Source: Acanthococcus lagerstroemiae
Lineage: Eukaryota; Arthropoda; Insecta; Hemiptera; Eriococcidae
Assembly (NCBI GenBank): GCA_031841125.1
Contig: CM063112.1
Span: forward strand, 63,231,722 to 63,295,721
Direction: 5' to 3'
DNA: 64,000 nucleotides
Shown here: positions 50,873-62,559 of the stretch, in pieces
How the letters are laid out: every line of letters begins with the position of its first letter
Numbering within the stretch: position 1 is the stretch's first letter
The notes under the pieces: model-generated
Told to the model about the DNA's origin: nothing
Seen by the model: the letters and a program-made list of their open reading frames with translations, nothing else
Databases searched by the model: none
Translations under genes and position numbers: made by a program

Positions 50873-53800
50873 CAATTTCATGAATAGTTGGAGATGAACC
50901 TGACCGAGTTGTGACTAAAGTTGTTCCTACACTTCATCGGGGAAGTAGCGTTCAGTTGAAAGTCTCTGGTAATGATACGTATACGGAGGAAGAGAAAAAA
51001 GTATTAACAGCTACTTCGTGGATTAATAAGCACGAATTCGTTCCGTTCATGTCCATTGACTTGGACGAAAGGTATAGACAAAGAAAAATAGATTTTTTTT
51101 TTAGTACTAGATATCAGTGCTAATTCCTGATCATCTGCAACCTGTTTGATTGAATCGCATTTGTAGGTTCCAATATTCACTGCCGTTTACTGATCGCGAT
51201 GGACTTCTTGTGTTGTCGCCAAATCAGAAGAAACATTTTCAGCGTTGGGCTCGGCCGCATGAATTTTGCCCGGATCCCAAGATCGTCGCGAATACACATG
51301 TTGATTATCTCACTATAAAGCAAACAGTTCGTATCTTCTCATCGTAAAATTCTTCCTTTGGGTTTTGTTCATATAATAAGTCTTACTGATCTGGACAAGT
51401 AATTTTTATTTTGTTAGATCGTATCGGACTGCTCGTTTGTTGCATCTCTTGCCGTAGCCGCTCAATACGAAAAGAAATTTTCTCGTAGAATCGTTACTTC
51501 CATTTTGTTTCCAAAGAAGCGGACATCGGAACCCATTTATAACCCGTTTGGTACGTACTCTGAAATCGAATTCATTGCTCAGTTTTGCCAAGGGGGAGAG
51601 GGCTCATGTAGATGGTAAATCAGAAGAATATCTGACAAACTTGATATGCTCCTTTGTTACAGCATAAAATATGTTGTTATCTTTGTCGACCGTCATAATT
51701 TAGTCGGGGAAAAAGTTGTGTTAATCGACTAGATCAGGGGTTCTCAACCTTTCAGTTTACATGGCACACATTTTCAAGGATTAGATTCACGCGGCACACC
51801 TGATCTAAACGTTCATAAATGTATGATAAGAATTGTATAGTAATCTTGTAATTCAATGGTATTTAACGCATATAATCAAAATTTTAAAGACAAGTATATA
51901 GTAGGAGTAGTTACAAAAAAAAAAGTAATCTAAATCACGACGGAAAATATTCATTCAATGCGCAAGCAAGTTATTACATGTCGTCTGTCTCATCTATTGG
52001 TTTATCAATACTTCACTTTTCTCGTTACTCATTCCTTTTGATTTCTTACCGATCATCAGTTTTCATTCAGATAGTGTGGAAATGTTGAAGGTACTCGCGA
52101 CACACCAGTGTGCCGCAAAAGAGCTGTGGAGAACCCCTGGACTAGATTCATTCTTAGTTTTTCGTGATCAGAATCTTCTGATTTTCAGAAGTGATGCTTT
52201 CTCTGCCTAATGCCTACTCTAAAGATCGGTAAAAAAGGGTTGCTAGCGTAGAACGAATTCTTGTATTATTTGTTGTAAAACGTATTAGTATCGCTAATGA
52301 ACAAGATAAATCCTATCAAAACTAGTTGAGTACTTCTGAAAATCACTCATTTTCAATTGTGATTTTCCCAGGCAAGTATATGGTGAAGTTTCACTTGAAT
52401 GGAATATCTCGTAAAGTAGTGATTGATGATCAGTTACCGTTGGGCAAGAATAACGAATTGTTATGTTCGTATTCGATGAACCGAAATGAGTTATGGATCT
52501 CATTACTGGAGAAAGCGTACATGAAAGTCATGGGTGGTTACGACTTTCCAGGCTCAAATAGTGTAAGTTTGGACGTCAATTTTGTATAAATTAATGTTTT
52601 TTTAATTTGTCTTAAGAGTCCAGTCAAAATACGCCTCAAGTTGAGACTATGTAAAACTTGTCTTCTGGTTCTTTTCATCGATCTGCGTGTAGTAACTTGC
52701 AGGAAATATGAAGATCATCCTATCAGTGTAATTTAGTTCTTAGAGGTTCTTTTCAAAAACACATGAGATTGATCAAAGCATGATAGATGATACTGCTTTG
52801 TCCGTTTCAGTATTGTGGTTTAACATGAGATCTGAAAGGTAATTTACTCTTCTTTTTGATAGAAATTCATTTTTCCGCTTCCAGATCTTTTATATTTTTT
52901 AAGAACTGTCTCACTTCCTCCAAAATTTTCTTGCTATTTAGCCACATCTGTCTTCTCATCGCCCAATCTTCGTTTCTACCACAAAATTGGAGTCTTTGCT
53001 TCACCCACACAAAATCCTCACATGCATCTCAAAATCAGCCACGAGTTGTGCCTCTCTACCCCGACTGCGGTCGATTTCTTTACCCACTTTCCGCTTCCTT
53101 TATAATTCTCTGCGATACCCTCGAATGGAAGAAAATTATGGATTGAGAATTGGCGAATGAAAAAGCTGGCAGTTGCTATAAAAGTAAAAAAAAAAACATC
53201 TTGGCTACTGCCAGTTTTTATAAAAGTAAAAAAAAAAACAAAAACCGATAGCACATTTCGGTTACGAAAACACAGTAAGAGTAATTTATTATAAAAAAAT
53301 ATTTAGAGTAGAACAATAAATGGAACAACAAAATTATTAACACTAATAACAATATAAATATAGTAAGGAAATAATGCAAGTCATAGAATAATTTTCTTTT
53401 TGTGTAAGGAAGAAATACATATAAACGAATGATGTTTCTGGTTTTCCTGAGGGGAATTTGATTCGAACCCTGACGATTGCCAGAATTTCCTTCCATTTTT
53501 CAGGTCTCCTTTTTAATTTTTTAAACCGGTTATCGAATTGCGAGAAAAATGTCACCAAATGGTAAGATATAATTTCTTCAGTAGTCAGAAGAATTTTTTT
53601 TTTTTTTTTACCGGGTGGAGGGAATGAAATTTATTGTATACATGATATAGAGTTACAGAGATTGTGGCACCCCGATCCTGGTCCTCGGTTTTCTTCTTTG
53701 CATTTCTACCTGTGATTTTATCTGTTTTGTCTCTTCTGTGTTCATGTTTCGGTTTGCTAGCCTATGGTAGTATTTACGTGTTTTTTTGTTCGTTTGTTTA

Positions 53801-56800
53801 TGCATCTGTCCGTCTGTCTGCCTTGCATCGGTTTCAATTTATCTTGTAAATGTTGACTGACAAATAATTGCAACGACCTCATAGACTTACAAAATTTCAT
53901 CCTACTAAACGAACTTCATAATATCTTGTAACTAAGTTATATCCATTGTCGGGGTCATAGCAATTTCATCCAACTAAACAAACATCATAATATCTTGTAA
54001 CTAAGTTATATCCATTGTCGGGGTCATAGCCTTTGGGCAGTAAGTACCTCGCTAAAATAAAATACAGTAAAACGCCAATTATCCGGACTAATTCGGACCA
54101 GAGGCTTTCCGGAATAGACTGAATGAGCTAGACTAGAAAGAATTTTTTTTTCGGCGTTCCGGATATTCGGCGTTTTACTATAGAAATAAATCTTCGGGTT
54201 CCAAAAACCTGTTTTTCACTTCTTCCCTCTCTGTCTTTGTATCATCTGACTCCCATCTTGCCGAAAAAACCCCTTTTTGAGATAAGCGGAAGGTCTCCAT
54301 ATCTATGCCTTACATGTTTCTATCTATCACTCACTTTTCTCATCCCTCTATGGACATGACCTTTGTCTCAGCCACCCCATTCGGTAAAAATGGATCCAAG
54401 ACTCAAGATCTGAGAACCAGAATCACTTGTGTTTATCTTTCTTTAAAAATAAGTCAAGTGAACAAAAATTCCGCCCAGTAGTTCGTTCTTATTGCTTGTA
54501 CCTTGTTCTTGTACTTCCGAATCTCAGTCCCTCTTATCTTTGTGACTTGAAGCCACCTTGGGAGCTGCATTGTTCACAAATTCGTATATTTTCTTAACAC
54601 TTTTCCATCGGTCTATCTGTCTGGTACGAAGTTCTTTTGTGAAAGTAAGTTCAGGTTTCGTGCTATACAAGCACTCCCAATCGTTTACTTCCTTCAAATC
54701 GTACCTTACAGTACTGCTGTAACCGCTGTAACGCTTTCCCGAGATGCATTTGTTGGCTAGATCTTCGTTAATCGTGTGCAGCTTTTGGACGTCTTCTATT
54801 AGCCGCGACACGCCGTACTGTTTTATACGAGTTCGAAATTTCTCGAGAAAGTAGCTGTACAGTGGAGTATCGACGTTGTTCAGCTCAAATAACTTGTTCC
54901 GGTCCGTGGTGCTTAATTTGTACTTAGACTTTCTTTTCAATAGCGGCAGTGACGAAACATAATGCAGTGGCCAAGCCAATAAGTCAGCCAGCATTACTAA
55001 AGACGCTTCCAGGTATTCTGTGATCATGACAAAGTCGAACTCCTGGTCGATATAACGAATGAATTCTCGAATTGCCGTTTCATTCTTGAAGGAATGCTGA
55101 TCCATTCCTAAATCATAACTCATTTGGTTGTACCCGATTTTGCGACGTGTTTTTCGAATGAAAGTTACATCGTCAAGTGGCAGGGAAGCTAGTAACTCTT
55201 GAAACGACATATTGAAATGCTTTTGTAGCGTGTAATACTGATACAGCGATTCAAATAATTCGGGTGGATTACGAAGTGTGGTCACCCTGATTGTATCCTC
55301 GTATAAGTAAAGGTTGGAGGCAGCGTTGTACCTGGAGTGGTGAGTGAATAAGTTGAATTTGCGGTCAAGAGGAATAGCGGCCTCGTCTAGGCTTTCGTTG
55401 GTGATCGGCTGGTAGTAGCCGATATAGTTTTTGGCTTTAGGCAGCAGGAAATTCAGAGAGTGACGGAGGCCGAATCGCATAATTATATTCTGCACTGTGC
55501 TGCTGGCGGTTTTGTGCGTTTTCAGGTAGAAAACATTCTTCCGAAGTAGGCGCGTTTCGGCGAGTTGGTTCGATTGAAAGCATTTTCTGTAAAAGAAATA
55601 TATTACAATGTATCTGTTAAGTACTCTTTGTCAAGGCAGGTATGTGCTTATAGTAGTGGAATGGGTGGAAGTCAAGTTAACGAACGAGCATTTCTAACAT
55701 TTTTTTAGAAAATGCTCCTAATCGATGCGCGTTGCAATGATTCAGTTTATGCGCTGACCTCATTGATTTAGATTCTAAGTTTCTATCTCCGATTGACGGA
55801 AAATTGGTCACAAATCCTTAGTATACAAAGGCACACCGAATGAGACTTGTAAAAACATGCCTCTTATAGTAGACAAAGCTGACATAATTTTGCTACAAGT
55901 CTTACGTAAAGAACTAAGTGTCTAAAAACCGTTGCCTTAAATGAGGCATTTTGCCTATCGAGGTAGTAGTGAATTTCTTACAGCCTTTACGATTCTTGGC
56001 TTACTCGAATGTGTTATTTTTTCTACTGTCTGAATGTAAGGCAATGGCTTCAATAATGCGCATTATTTACAAAACTTGAAGTAAACTTACACAGGCATCG
56101 GCTCGTTGTGGTTCCTCGGAATATATGCTATGCAATAAAAACATATCATAAATGCTATCACAACGTTAAGAGTAACGACGGACCATACCAGATTTCGGTG
56201 TCTGCTCATATCAGTACAGAAATAGAACATATTTTTGAGCCACTATCACCACTAAGCTACAAAATTTTGAACTGCATAGCTTGAAATAGTATTCGTTATG
56301 TTTAATTTATAGGATACTTTGATGTATGTAATATAATTTCTTTTTAAAAGTATTTTATAGTAAGAGCACTAGCGACGACAGAATACCCGTAGAGTGACAA
56401 ATATTTGTTCACAGTATCGATAAATTTTTGAAGTACAGTGATTTTCACCTTCGTTCGTGGAAACAATTGTAACAACATGTACTTACACGGGCTTATCTTC
56501 TCTTTTTATCGATGTTTAATTACTCACGTTTTGCAACTGGTTCCGTTACCCATTGGCTCTGGAATAGATTTGCCTGTGTGCAATATTTCTTTAATTTACT
56601 TCAAATTTACTTTGTTGTGGTATAACGGCATGATTTTAACGATTCATTTTTCTTTTTTCTCGGCAGGACTAGTACTACGTTTTCATTAGTTTCAAACACA
56701 ATAAATTTGAATTGCATGCAATGAAAATTGAAATTTTGATTATTATCTGGACATGAAACATGAATAGGTACCCAAATTGAATCGTCAATTTTTCTAGTCT

Positions 56801-59800
56801 TAGTATAGTGCGAGACTCGCAGTCTGGTGAAAGTATTTTCGACTACATATATCTTGTTTTAAACGCACAGTTAGAATTGTAAAATTGATTGGAATCATTG
56901 AGCCCCAAATTAGATGGGGCAGATATGTCAAATTTGGCCATTTAATCAATTCGTGCGCAATAAGAATGCTATAAGAAAAGGAAATATCTTGTAATAGAAT
57001 AGTGCGGTCGTGTTCGTAATTTTCCGCAAACCTGGTATTCCTCCTTTTTCGTGATTGTTACTGTGTGTGGCATTATAAATTAGCTAAAGTGAGGTTTCCT
57101 GGTGGCCACATTTGACACATTTATGGCCCCATCGACTCAATTCAGTATCTTTTTTTTTAATTTGTAGAAGGTTTTATTGGCGTTTTCGTAACAGCCAAAT
57201 TTGATTTTCCAGTCGCTGTATTGATTTAAGAGTTTCAAAAACAACATTATTTGGGTTCTTCATCCTAACCCATTTTTTATGATTGTTCAGAAACTTTTTG
57301 TTCGTGTCTCTATTATTCAGAATTCAACTTGAGAAATTCTTGAATCATTTTAGAATTTGGGAATTCAAACTAACCTGTTGCGTAGAACTAATGAAATCAT
57401 TTCTGAAGATGTTAAGACTTGACTAAGTTTCTAGTTCCTGGAATCTGTTTACATTTTGAATCCGAGATTATAATTTTAGCTCCACATTTCATTCTTGGAA
57501 TGGGCAAAATGAACTTCACTGTTTTTTGTCTCATTACAATCTTATAAGATAATTTTCATACGATCTAAATTTGATCTTCCTAAATTTAAATTTCATTTTC
57601 AGAATGGGAGAAATTCAGTTGACTTACGAAAAATTAAATTGAATACCTGGGTTCTTTAGGATAAATGAGTGCGAATAATACTTTGAAAATTCAATGGCGT
57701 TCACCCTAGGGCGAGTTTCCGGCAGCTGCCGAAAACTTTTCTGGGGAAGGGGTGGCCCGGATTTAAGAGTAGTAATTAACATTTTGGGACTTGCTGTGAA
57801 CTTCCTGATGGTGTTTATTTTTGGAATTCGAAAAAAAAATTCTTATCCGGTTGCAGGTAGACGCCACCGCAGCTCTTTCTGGGATCTTCGGGTCTAAAAT
57901 GCGAGCTCGTAATAAACAAAATAATTATTGATTACAACCTTTTAAAATTGTGCGAACTGTTACAGTAGCGAACTTTCATGACCGCAGAATTCAATTTTCA
58001 GTCGGGCTCCATTTACTATTCCTCAAATTTAGAAAATTTCGAATTTTCGTGTTTACGTAGTCCAAATCGATATAAAATAAAATGGTTTAAAAATAATAAA
58101 TTGTCAACGGAGACTAAGTAATGTTCCACTCTTTTAAAATCTAAGAAACTATCTTGCAGTTCCTTATTCGACCGCTGAAGTGAAGCGAGATATTTTTTTG
58201 GGTTCCTAGCATATTATTGAGAAAATAATGTATTTGTCACCGACGGGAGGTGCGGCTACCACCTTCCTGCGTCGCCTTACATACTAACACGAGGTCGTAA
58301 AGGGTGAAGGAAGGTAGCGCGTCCGTCTGTTGTGCATCCGAATTCCATGTTGGGTGAGCGTTGCCTCGGTCAGTAGGGTGTCCTATAGTGGCTTTAGCAG
58401 GACAGCGCGAATCCGAAGCGGAGAGGCGAAATGGTGGCTCGGGCCAGCTTCAATGCGTCCCTCTGGTCACTGATCCGGTACTCGAAAGGGTAGTTTCCTA
58501 GGCGAGAGGTGTGGTGTCTCGGAAGCCACTTTGGTATGCGTGCGCGTCGCCATACGCTCCGCCAAACATCTACTACTACGTCTGTGGCCATCGTCCAAAT
58601 TTTGTCGAAAGTCCTTTTTCTTCCTAAAATTAATCTTTCAAATTTACCTACTCATTTTTAACTTCTTTTTTTTTTAATCAGAAATTCTGCTCTTTAGGTA
58701 TCCTATACAGTTGCATAAAATTACCATTTTTGATTACACACACTCTTGTTGAATTGATTTGTTTTAAATTCTCCTTTAGGTGATTAACGACCATGTGTCA
58801 AGAAGGTTGATAATGCGAAGTATAATATTAGGTTAGAAGCACACTGATAAGAAAATAATTTGATTTCGATTGGTATTTTGACTGGACTAATTGAATTTGG
58901 TTGAAATAGTAGATATTCAAAGTTAGAGTGCACTGCACGTCAGTTTTGAGGTTTTGACTGATCCCATTTTAATTGTCTCTAGAATATAGATCTGCATGCT
59001 CTGACGGGCTGGATACCAGAACGTTGCGCAATACGACCTAATGATGCTGATTTTAATGGTGACGCTCTGTTCAACACTTTGTTAACCAGGTTGCACAAAG
59101 GAGACGTATTAGTTACGGTTGCAACCGGTGAGTTGTCTGCAGCTGACGAGGACAGAACAGGACTGGTTCCTACTCACGCATACGCTGTATTAGATGTGCG
59201 GAAAGTGAAGGTGGGTAGTGAAAATTGCCTCAAGTAGCCTGTCTTAATGTATGACCTACTTGAAGTGGAAGTCGTGTGAGTTCTTTCGTTTCACGGTTAT
59301 ATGTATTTGAATCGAGGTGAACATGGATTATCTTTCTATACTGACTCAAGTTATTCATGGGTATTAGAATTACCGTCTACTGCAGCTGAAGAACCCGTGG
59401 TCGCACATACGTTGGCGCGGTAATTTCTCCGAACTTGACTTAGCGCACTGGACCAACGACCTGAAAGAAGCTCTCGACTACGACCCTAGAAGCGCGTCTT
59501 CTTTTGATAACGGCATATTCTGGATAGACTACGATTCTATTTTACGGTTCTACGACGTATTCTACATGAACTGGAATCCGGAGTTGTTTACACACACCTT
59601 CTGCATTCATCAGTATGGTGTTTTCCAATTTTTGTTGTAGCTTTTGAGATTAGATCGAGAAAAGTAATGCCGTAGTTGTATGTACATAGGTCGTGGTCAG
59701 CTGGCTTGGGTCCAGTCAAAGATAACTATAACATAAGCGAAAATCCGCAGTTCTGTTTAGACGTACAGAATGCGAAATCTGGCGCTGTATGGATTCTGCT

Positions 59801-62274
59801 AACGAGGCATATCACCGAACTGGAGGACTTTAAGAACAACCGGGAGTACATCACGTTAATGGTGTACAAGAATAATGGAAAACGAGTGTATTATCCGAGT
59901 AAGCAATGACTCATATCGACTTAGTCTGATAGTTCTTTTTGAAAACCTATTTTCTTGGTGCATGGCAAGTCTGCTCTTTTACAAAAACTATGCAACACAC
60001 AAGATTGACCGTTTCAACGTCATAAATTCATGTATCCATATTGTTATGAAAATTATTTGTTTCAACCTATCGGTTTCATATATTCATGTTGTTACGCTCG
60101 CAGACGATCCAGAGCCATTTATCACCGGTGTTCGAATTAACAGTCCTCATTATTTGTGTAAAATCATTTTGAGCGAAGCTAGTCCGCGTTACTTCACATT
60201 GGTTGTTTCACAATACGAGAAGATGAACACTATCTACTACACACTGAGAGCATATTCTACTTGCCCTTTTACACTCGAAAAGTTTCCGAATTACTTTAAA
60301 TATGTCGAGAAGGTACATTTAGGAAATTTAATTTAACACCCTGAACTGCAACGAATGGAAGTTGGTGTCTGCAACATCGCTAAAAATTATATTTCGTTCT
60401 TGTAGGTTACCGATGGCCAGTGGACGGAAGGAACCGCTGGTGGATGTCGAAATCACCCGGCGACCTATGATCTAAACCCAATTTATCAAATCAACTTGAA
60501 CTCTAATCACGACAACAATTACTTGTTCTTTGATCTCAGGGGGCCTAAGCAGTATCAATTAGGTCTGGAAGTATCCATTGCAAAGCTGCTAGATGAATCA
60601 GCGACGGCTAAGTTCAGACGTATCTCGTCAGGAGATTACAGGTATGATTTCTGGTTCCTTGTTCTGAAATTATTTGTTGGGGTTGTGGTGACCGTGGTCT
60701 AATGCATGTGTAAATGCAGTGGTATAAGCTGGTCCAAGGTTTTTTTCATTGACTAAACCGTGTTGGTAATTACTTGGTGTCTCCTTTGAACTTACAGAGA
60801 TGCTGTTTTAGGCGCGTAAGTCGGTAGCCTATTGTTGAATTCTAGTTAACGTATCTATTCGAGCTCTTGGATCTGGTATTATGTTAATAATAGGTATTTG
60901 TAAAATCAATTGTTGCTGGTATTATTGGGCGAGATGTTCATCTTTCGCTTTATGGATTCGTTTAAAGTGTATAGTTCCCCTACTCGAATTACGCATTCTT
61001 ACCTATTATTTCCCGCACTGATGCCAGATTATCACTGTAGGCAATGTAGAAAGATGACTAAAGGAAATGTACATTGCTCCGTATGGAATTGGTACATTTT
61101 TTTTGACTTCCTCTGAGACTATTCTATCCGAGATTCTGGTTCAGACTTGGCACTCAATATTTTAATGGTTACTGTCTCAATGCAGAAATAGATGAACTCA
61201 GTGGACATCACACATGGTAGTCTACACAGTATTGTAATTCGTTGAAAGGTGAAGCATTCTTTATTTCTTAGTTTCCCGCGCTGATAATATCGCTGTAAAT
61301 GATATATAAAGATGTATGGTTAAAGAGATAGTAGATTACGCAATTAGTGCAGAACGTGAGCGATTTGCGAGTGAAAGATATGTGGCACGAGCAGAAGCGC
61401 TCATCGAACGTTTTAATCGCGTTAAGTTACTTTTTTCAACTAATACTTTGACAAAAAATGCCAGATTACTTAGCTTCACATCTAACGCAGTGACTTTATC
61501 AACGTAGTACAATAGCAGTGGGACGCATAAGCAAAATGGCTGACATCTGGTGGACAAATGCAGAAGCTACCGAAACGTGACAGAAACTTTGACTATAGTC
61601 AAAGGCGCACTTCCACTGCTAAGGACCAGTTTTCCAAACGCCAAAGATGCGATACATGATGCGCTTTTGGAGTATGCGTTGAGAAAATTAATATTGCGTT
61701 CCTTGTATGGAACTAGTAAATTGTTTCTTAGGTACTTCCTCCTTGAAATTTTGGTCCAGCCATGCTCTCGAGTGTAATAAGAAGTATAGTTTAATGGTTC
61801 TTGTCTTATCGCAGATGTAGGTGAATTCAGCAAACAATCACCCACGGCAACCTACACAGTATTGTCAGTCACTGAAAGGTGACGAGTCTGTCTGAAAAGC
61901 TAGCGTTTCCTCGTCAGTATATAATATACTGTTTTATGAAGTACACGAAATCTAATCTACATTACTGAAGAAACAATCAAATTCTCAATGGGTGGCCTCG
62001 AATTTCGTTACCCCGATTCGCTATTTGGAATCCGGTCACTTCAACCGCAGCATCCTTACATTAATTTGTTACGTTCGCCTTCATATTTGTGTTCGAGAAA
62101 TTTTAAATAATCCTGATTGTCTGCACCAGACCTGGATTCGTCGCTATGGAGTTGAGCGAAGCTCAGCCTGGTTCGTATAATGTCATACCATCGACATATC
62201 TGCCTCGACAAGAAGGCCCATTCATTCTTACAGTGAAATCTTCTAGTCCGATAACGATCACTCGTATTCGTTAG
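49947..62274 (+). CDS. CAPN7: Calpain-7 (PalB-type calpain), cysteine protease
   Basis: Thirteen plus-strand exons: 49947-50157, 50418-50587, 50658-50784, 50888-51071, 51167-51326, 51418-51550, 52372-52562, 58983-59210, 59386-59612, 59690-59898, 60104-60312, 60406-60641 and 62130-62274. All are in phase and give 809 aa (human 813). Exons 1-3 encode two MIT-like helical repeats that bind ESCRT-III tails. The protease core follows, with Cys289 (SDCSFVASL), His457 (PTHAYAVLD) and Asn471 ([10 protein letters not shown]), and then two C2-like calpain-beta-sandwich domains ([34 protein letters not shown]). The triad is complete, so the enzyme should be active. It lacks EF-hands, as calpain-7 does. 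In animals it binds IST1 and acts in ESCRT-dependent events; the fungal PalB acts in pH signalling. Oddity: about six residues present in human CAPN7 just before LKNPW are missing. Intron 7 hosts a nested gene. Confidence 0.96.
50838..50871. repeat. (TAA)n microsatellite in CAPN7 intron 3
   Basis: About eleven TAA units occupying a third of a 103-bp intron, just upstream of the acceptor at 50887. Confidence 0.9.
51735..52139. mobile_element. hAT miniature element (405 bp) with perfect 8-bp duplication
   Basis: The left end CAGGGGTTCTCAACC and the right end in reverse complement CAGGGGTTCTCCACA share 11 terminal bases. They are flanked by identical GACTAGAT copies at 51727-51734 and 52140-52147. 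The CAGGGGTTCTCAACC end is typical of Charlie/Tip100-like hAT elements. No transposase. It sits in CAPN7 intron 6 in non-coding DNA, and 'cacgcggcacacc' / 'gtgtgccgc' words pair subterminally. Confidence 0.92.
52563..54064. other. CAPN7 intron 7, left part
   Basis: Intron sequence with no further exon seen. A near-duplicated A-rich segment occurs at about 53170-53240 (both copies include 'ataaaagtaaaaaaaaaac'), a T-run lies at 53595, and the 69-bp tandem duplication is at 53893. Confidence 0.6.
53893..54030. repeat. 69-bp tandem duplication
   Basis: Two adjacent 69-bp units (53893-53961 and 53962-54030) differ at only a few positions. They share CATAATATCTTGTAACTAAG and end in GTCGGGGTCATAGC. 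It lies in CAPN7 intron 7. Confidence 0.92.
54065..54180. mobile_element. pogo/Tigger-type miniature element (116 bp) with TA duplication
   Basis: The left end CAGTAAAACGCCAATTATCC and the right end in reverse complement TAGTAAAACGCCGAATATCC are inverted repeats, flanked by TA on both sides (54063-54064 and 54181-54182). End sequence and TA duplication fit the pogo branch of Tc1/mariner. There is no coding sequence. The two TTCCGGA half-sites inside also pair. Confidence 0.88.
54524..56209 (-). CDS. Galactose-3-O-sulfotransferase family enzyme, nested gene
   Basis: Two minus-strand exons, 56209-56091 and 55586-54524 (CDS 1182 nt), give 393 aa, a normal length for GAL3ST enzymes. Residues about 7-30 ([19 protein letters not shown]) form a type II signal anchor, so the enzyme faces the Golgi lumen. 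Residues 61-70 ([10 protein letters not shown]) are the 5'-phosphosulfate-binding loop for the donor PAPS, and 140-153 ([14 protein letters not shown]) the 3'-phosphate-binding motif. Both are intact. The family transfers sulfate to the 3-position of galactose on glycolipids or glycans; the acceptor cannot be read from sequence, so no member number is given. The gene lies wholly inside CAPN7 intron 7 on the opposite strand. Its own promoter must lie right of 56209. Confidence 0.93.
56210..58282. other. CAPN7 intron 7, right part, with GAL3ST promoter
   Basis: AT-rich intron DNA right of the nested gene. The first few hundred bases should hold the minus-strand promoter of GAL3ST, but no motif stands out. 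The inverted-repeat element at 56913 and the retrotransposon fragment at 58283 are listed separately. No CAPN7 exon was found here. Confidence 0.5.
56913..57133. mobile_element. Inverted-repeat element with GATGGGGC...TGGCCA arms (221 bp)
   Basis: The left arm GATGGGGCAGATATGTCAAA, followed by TTTGGCCA, pairs with the right arm, whose reverse complement starts GATGGGGCCATAAATGTGTC, followed by AAATGTGGCCA. The arms of about 28-31 bp match with few differences. There is no coding capacity and the flanks show no clear duplication. It lies in CAPN7 intron 7. Confidence 0.68.
58283..58565 (+). mobile_element. Second copy of the non-LTR retrotransposon 3'UTR
   Basis: From about 58312 this GC-richer block aligns along its length with 30834-31092, with shared words AGCGCGTCCG, CTCGGTCAGTAGGG, CGAAAGGGTAGTTTCC and GCCACTTTGG, and the same end (cgtcgccatacg / catcgccatacg). 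A looser match extends left to about 58283. No reverse-transcriptase coding sequence remains. It is a more severely 5'-truncated or older copy of the same family, in the sense orientation of CAPN7 intron 7. Confidence 0.75.
60642..62129. other. CAPN7 intron 12 with diverged direct repeats
   Basis: Intron sequence. Segments at about 61090-61255 and 61730-61895 are alike in order: acttcct, a ttttaatggtt block, a cagatgtaggtgaattcag-like block, then CTACACAGTATTGT and TGAAAGGTGA. A further pair is at about 61009 and 61271 (tttcccgc(a/g)ctgat, then aaagatg). These suggest an old local duplication with a unit of about 640 bp. Confidence 0.5.
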
Positions 62275-62529
62275 CATTAAGGTTGTTAATTGATGAAGTA
62301 CAATTATTTTAAAATGATATAACCTATCAAAATGTTCTCTAATTTATTCTAAGTATTGCTGTGATTCTAAGGATATGTCGAAATTGCTACAATATTTTAT
62401 TTTAGTTTCACGAAGGTTAACCAAATTTTTTATTCCATTTTTAAAATTATTTATTCTAAGTTAATTAATTTATTGGTGGCTTAACCAAAGTTTTTCCTTT
62501 TTTTAAATGTATTTCTTCAGCCTTATTTT

Positions 62530-62535
62530 AATAAA
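62530..62535 (+). terminator. Polyadenylation signal of CAPN7
   Basis: AATAAA 256 bases after the CAPN7 stop codon, the first good signal downstream. Confidence 0.6.
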
Positions 62536-62559
62536 AAAATTTGTTAATGAGACGTGTTT

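Noticed and set aside
53455..53480. GGTTCGAATC on the minus strand, like a tRNA T-loop
   Set aside because: No complementary T-stem, acceptor stem or D-arm can be formed around it.
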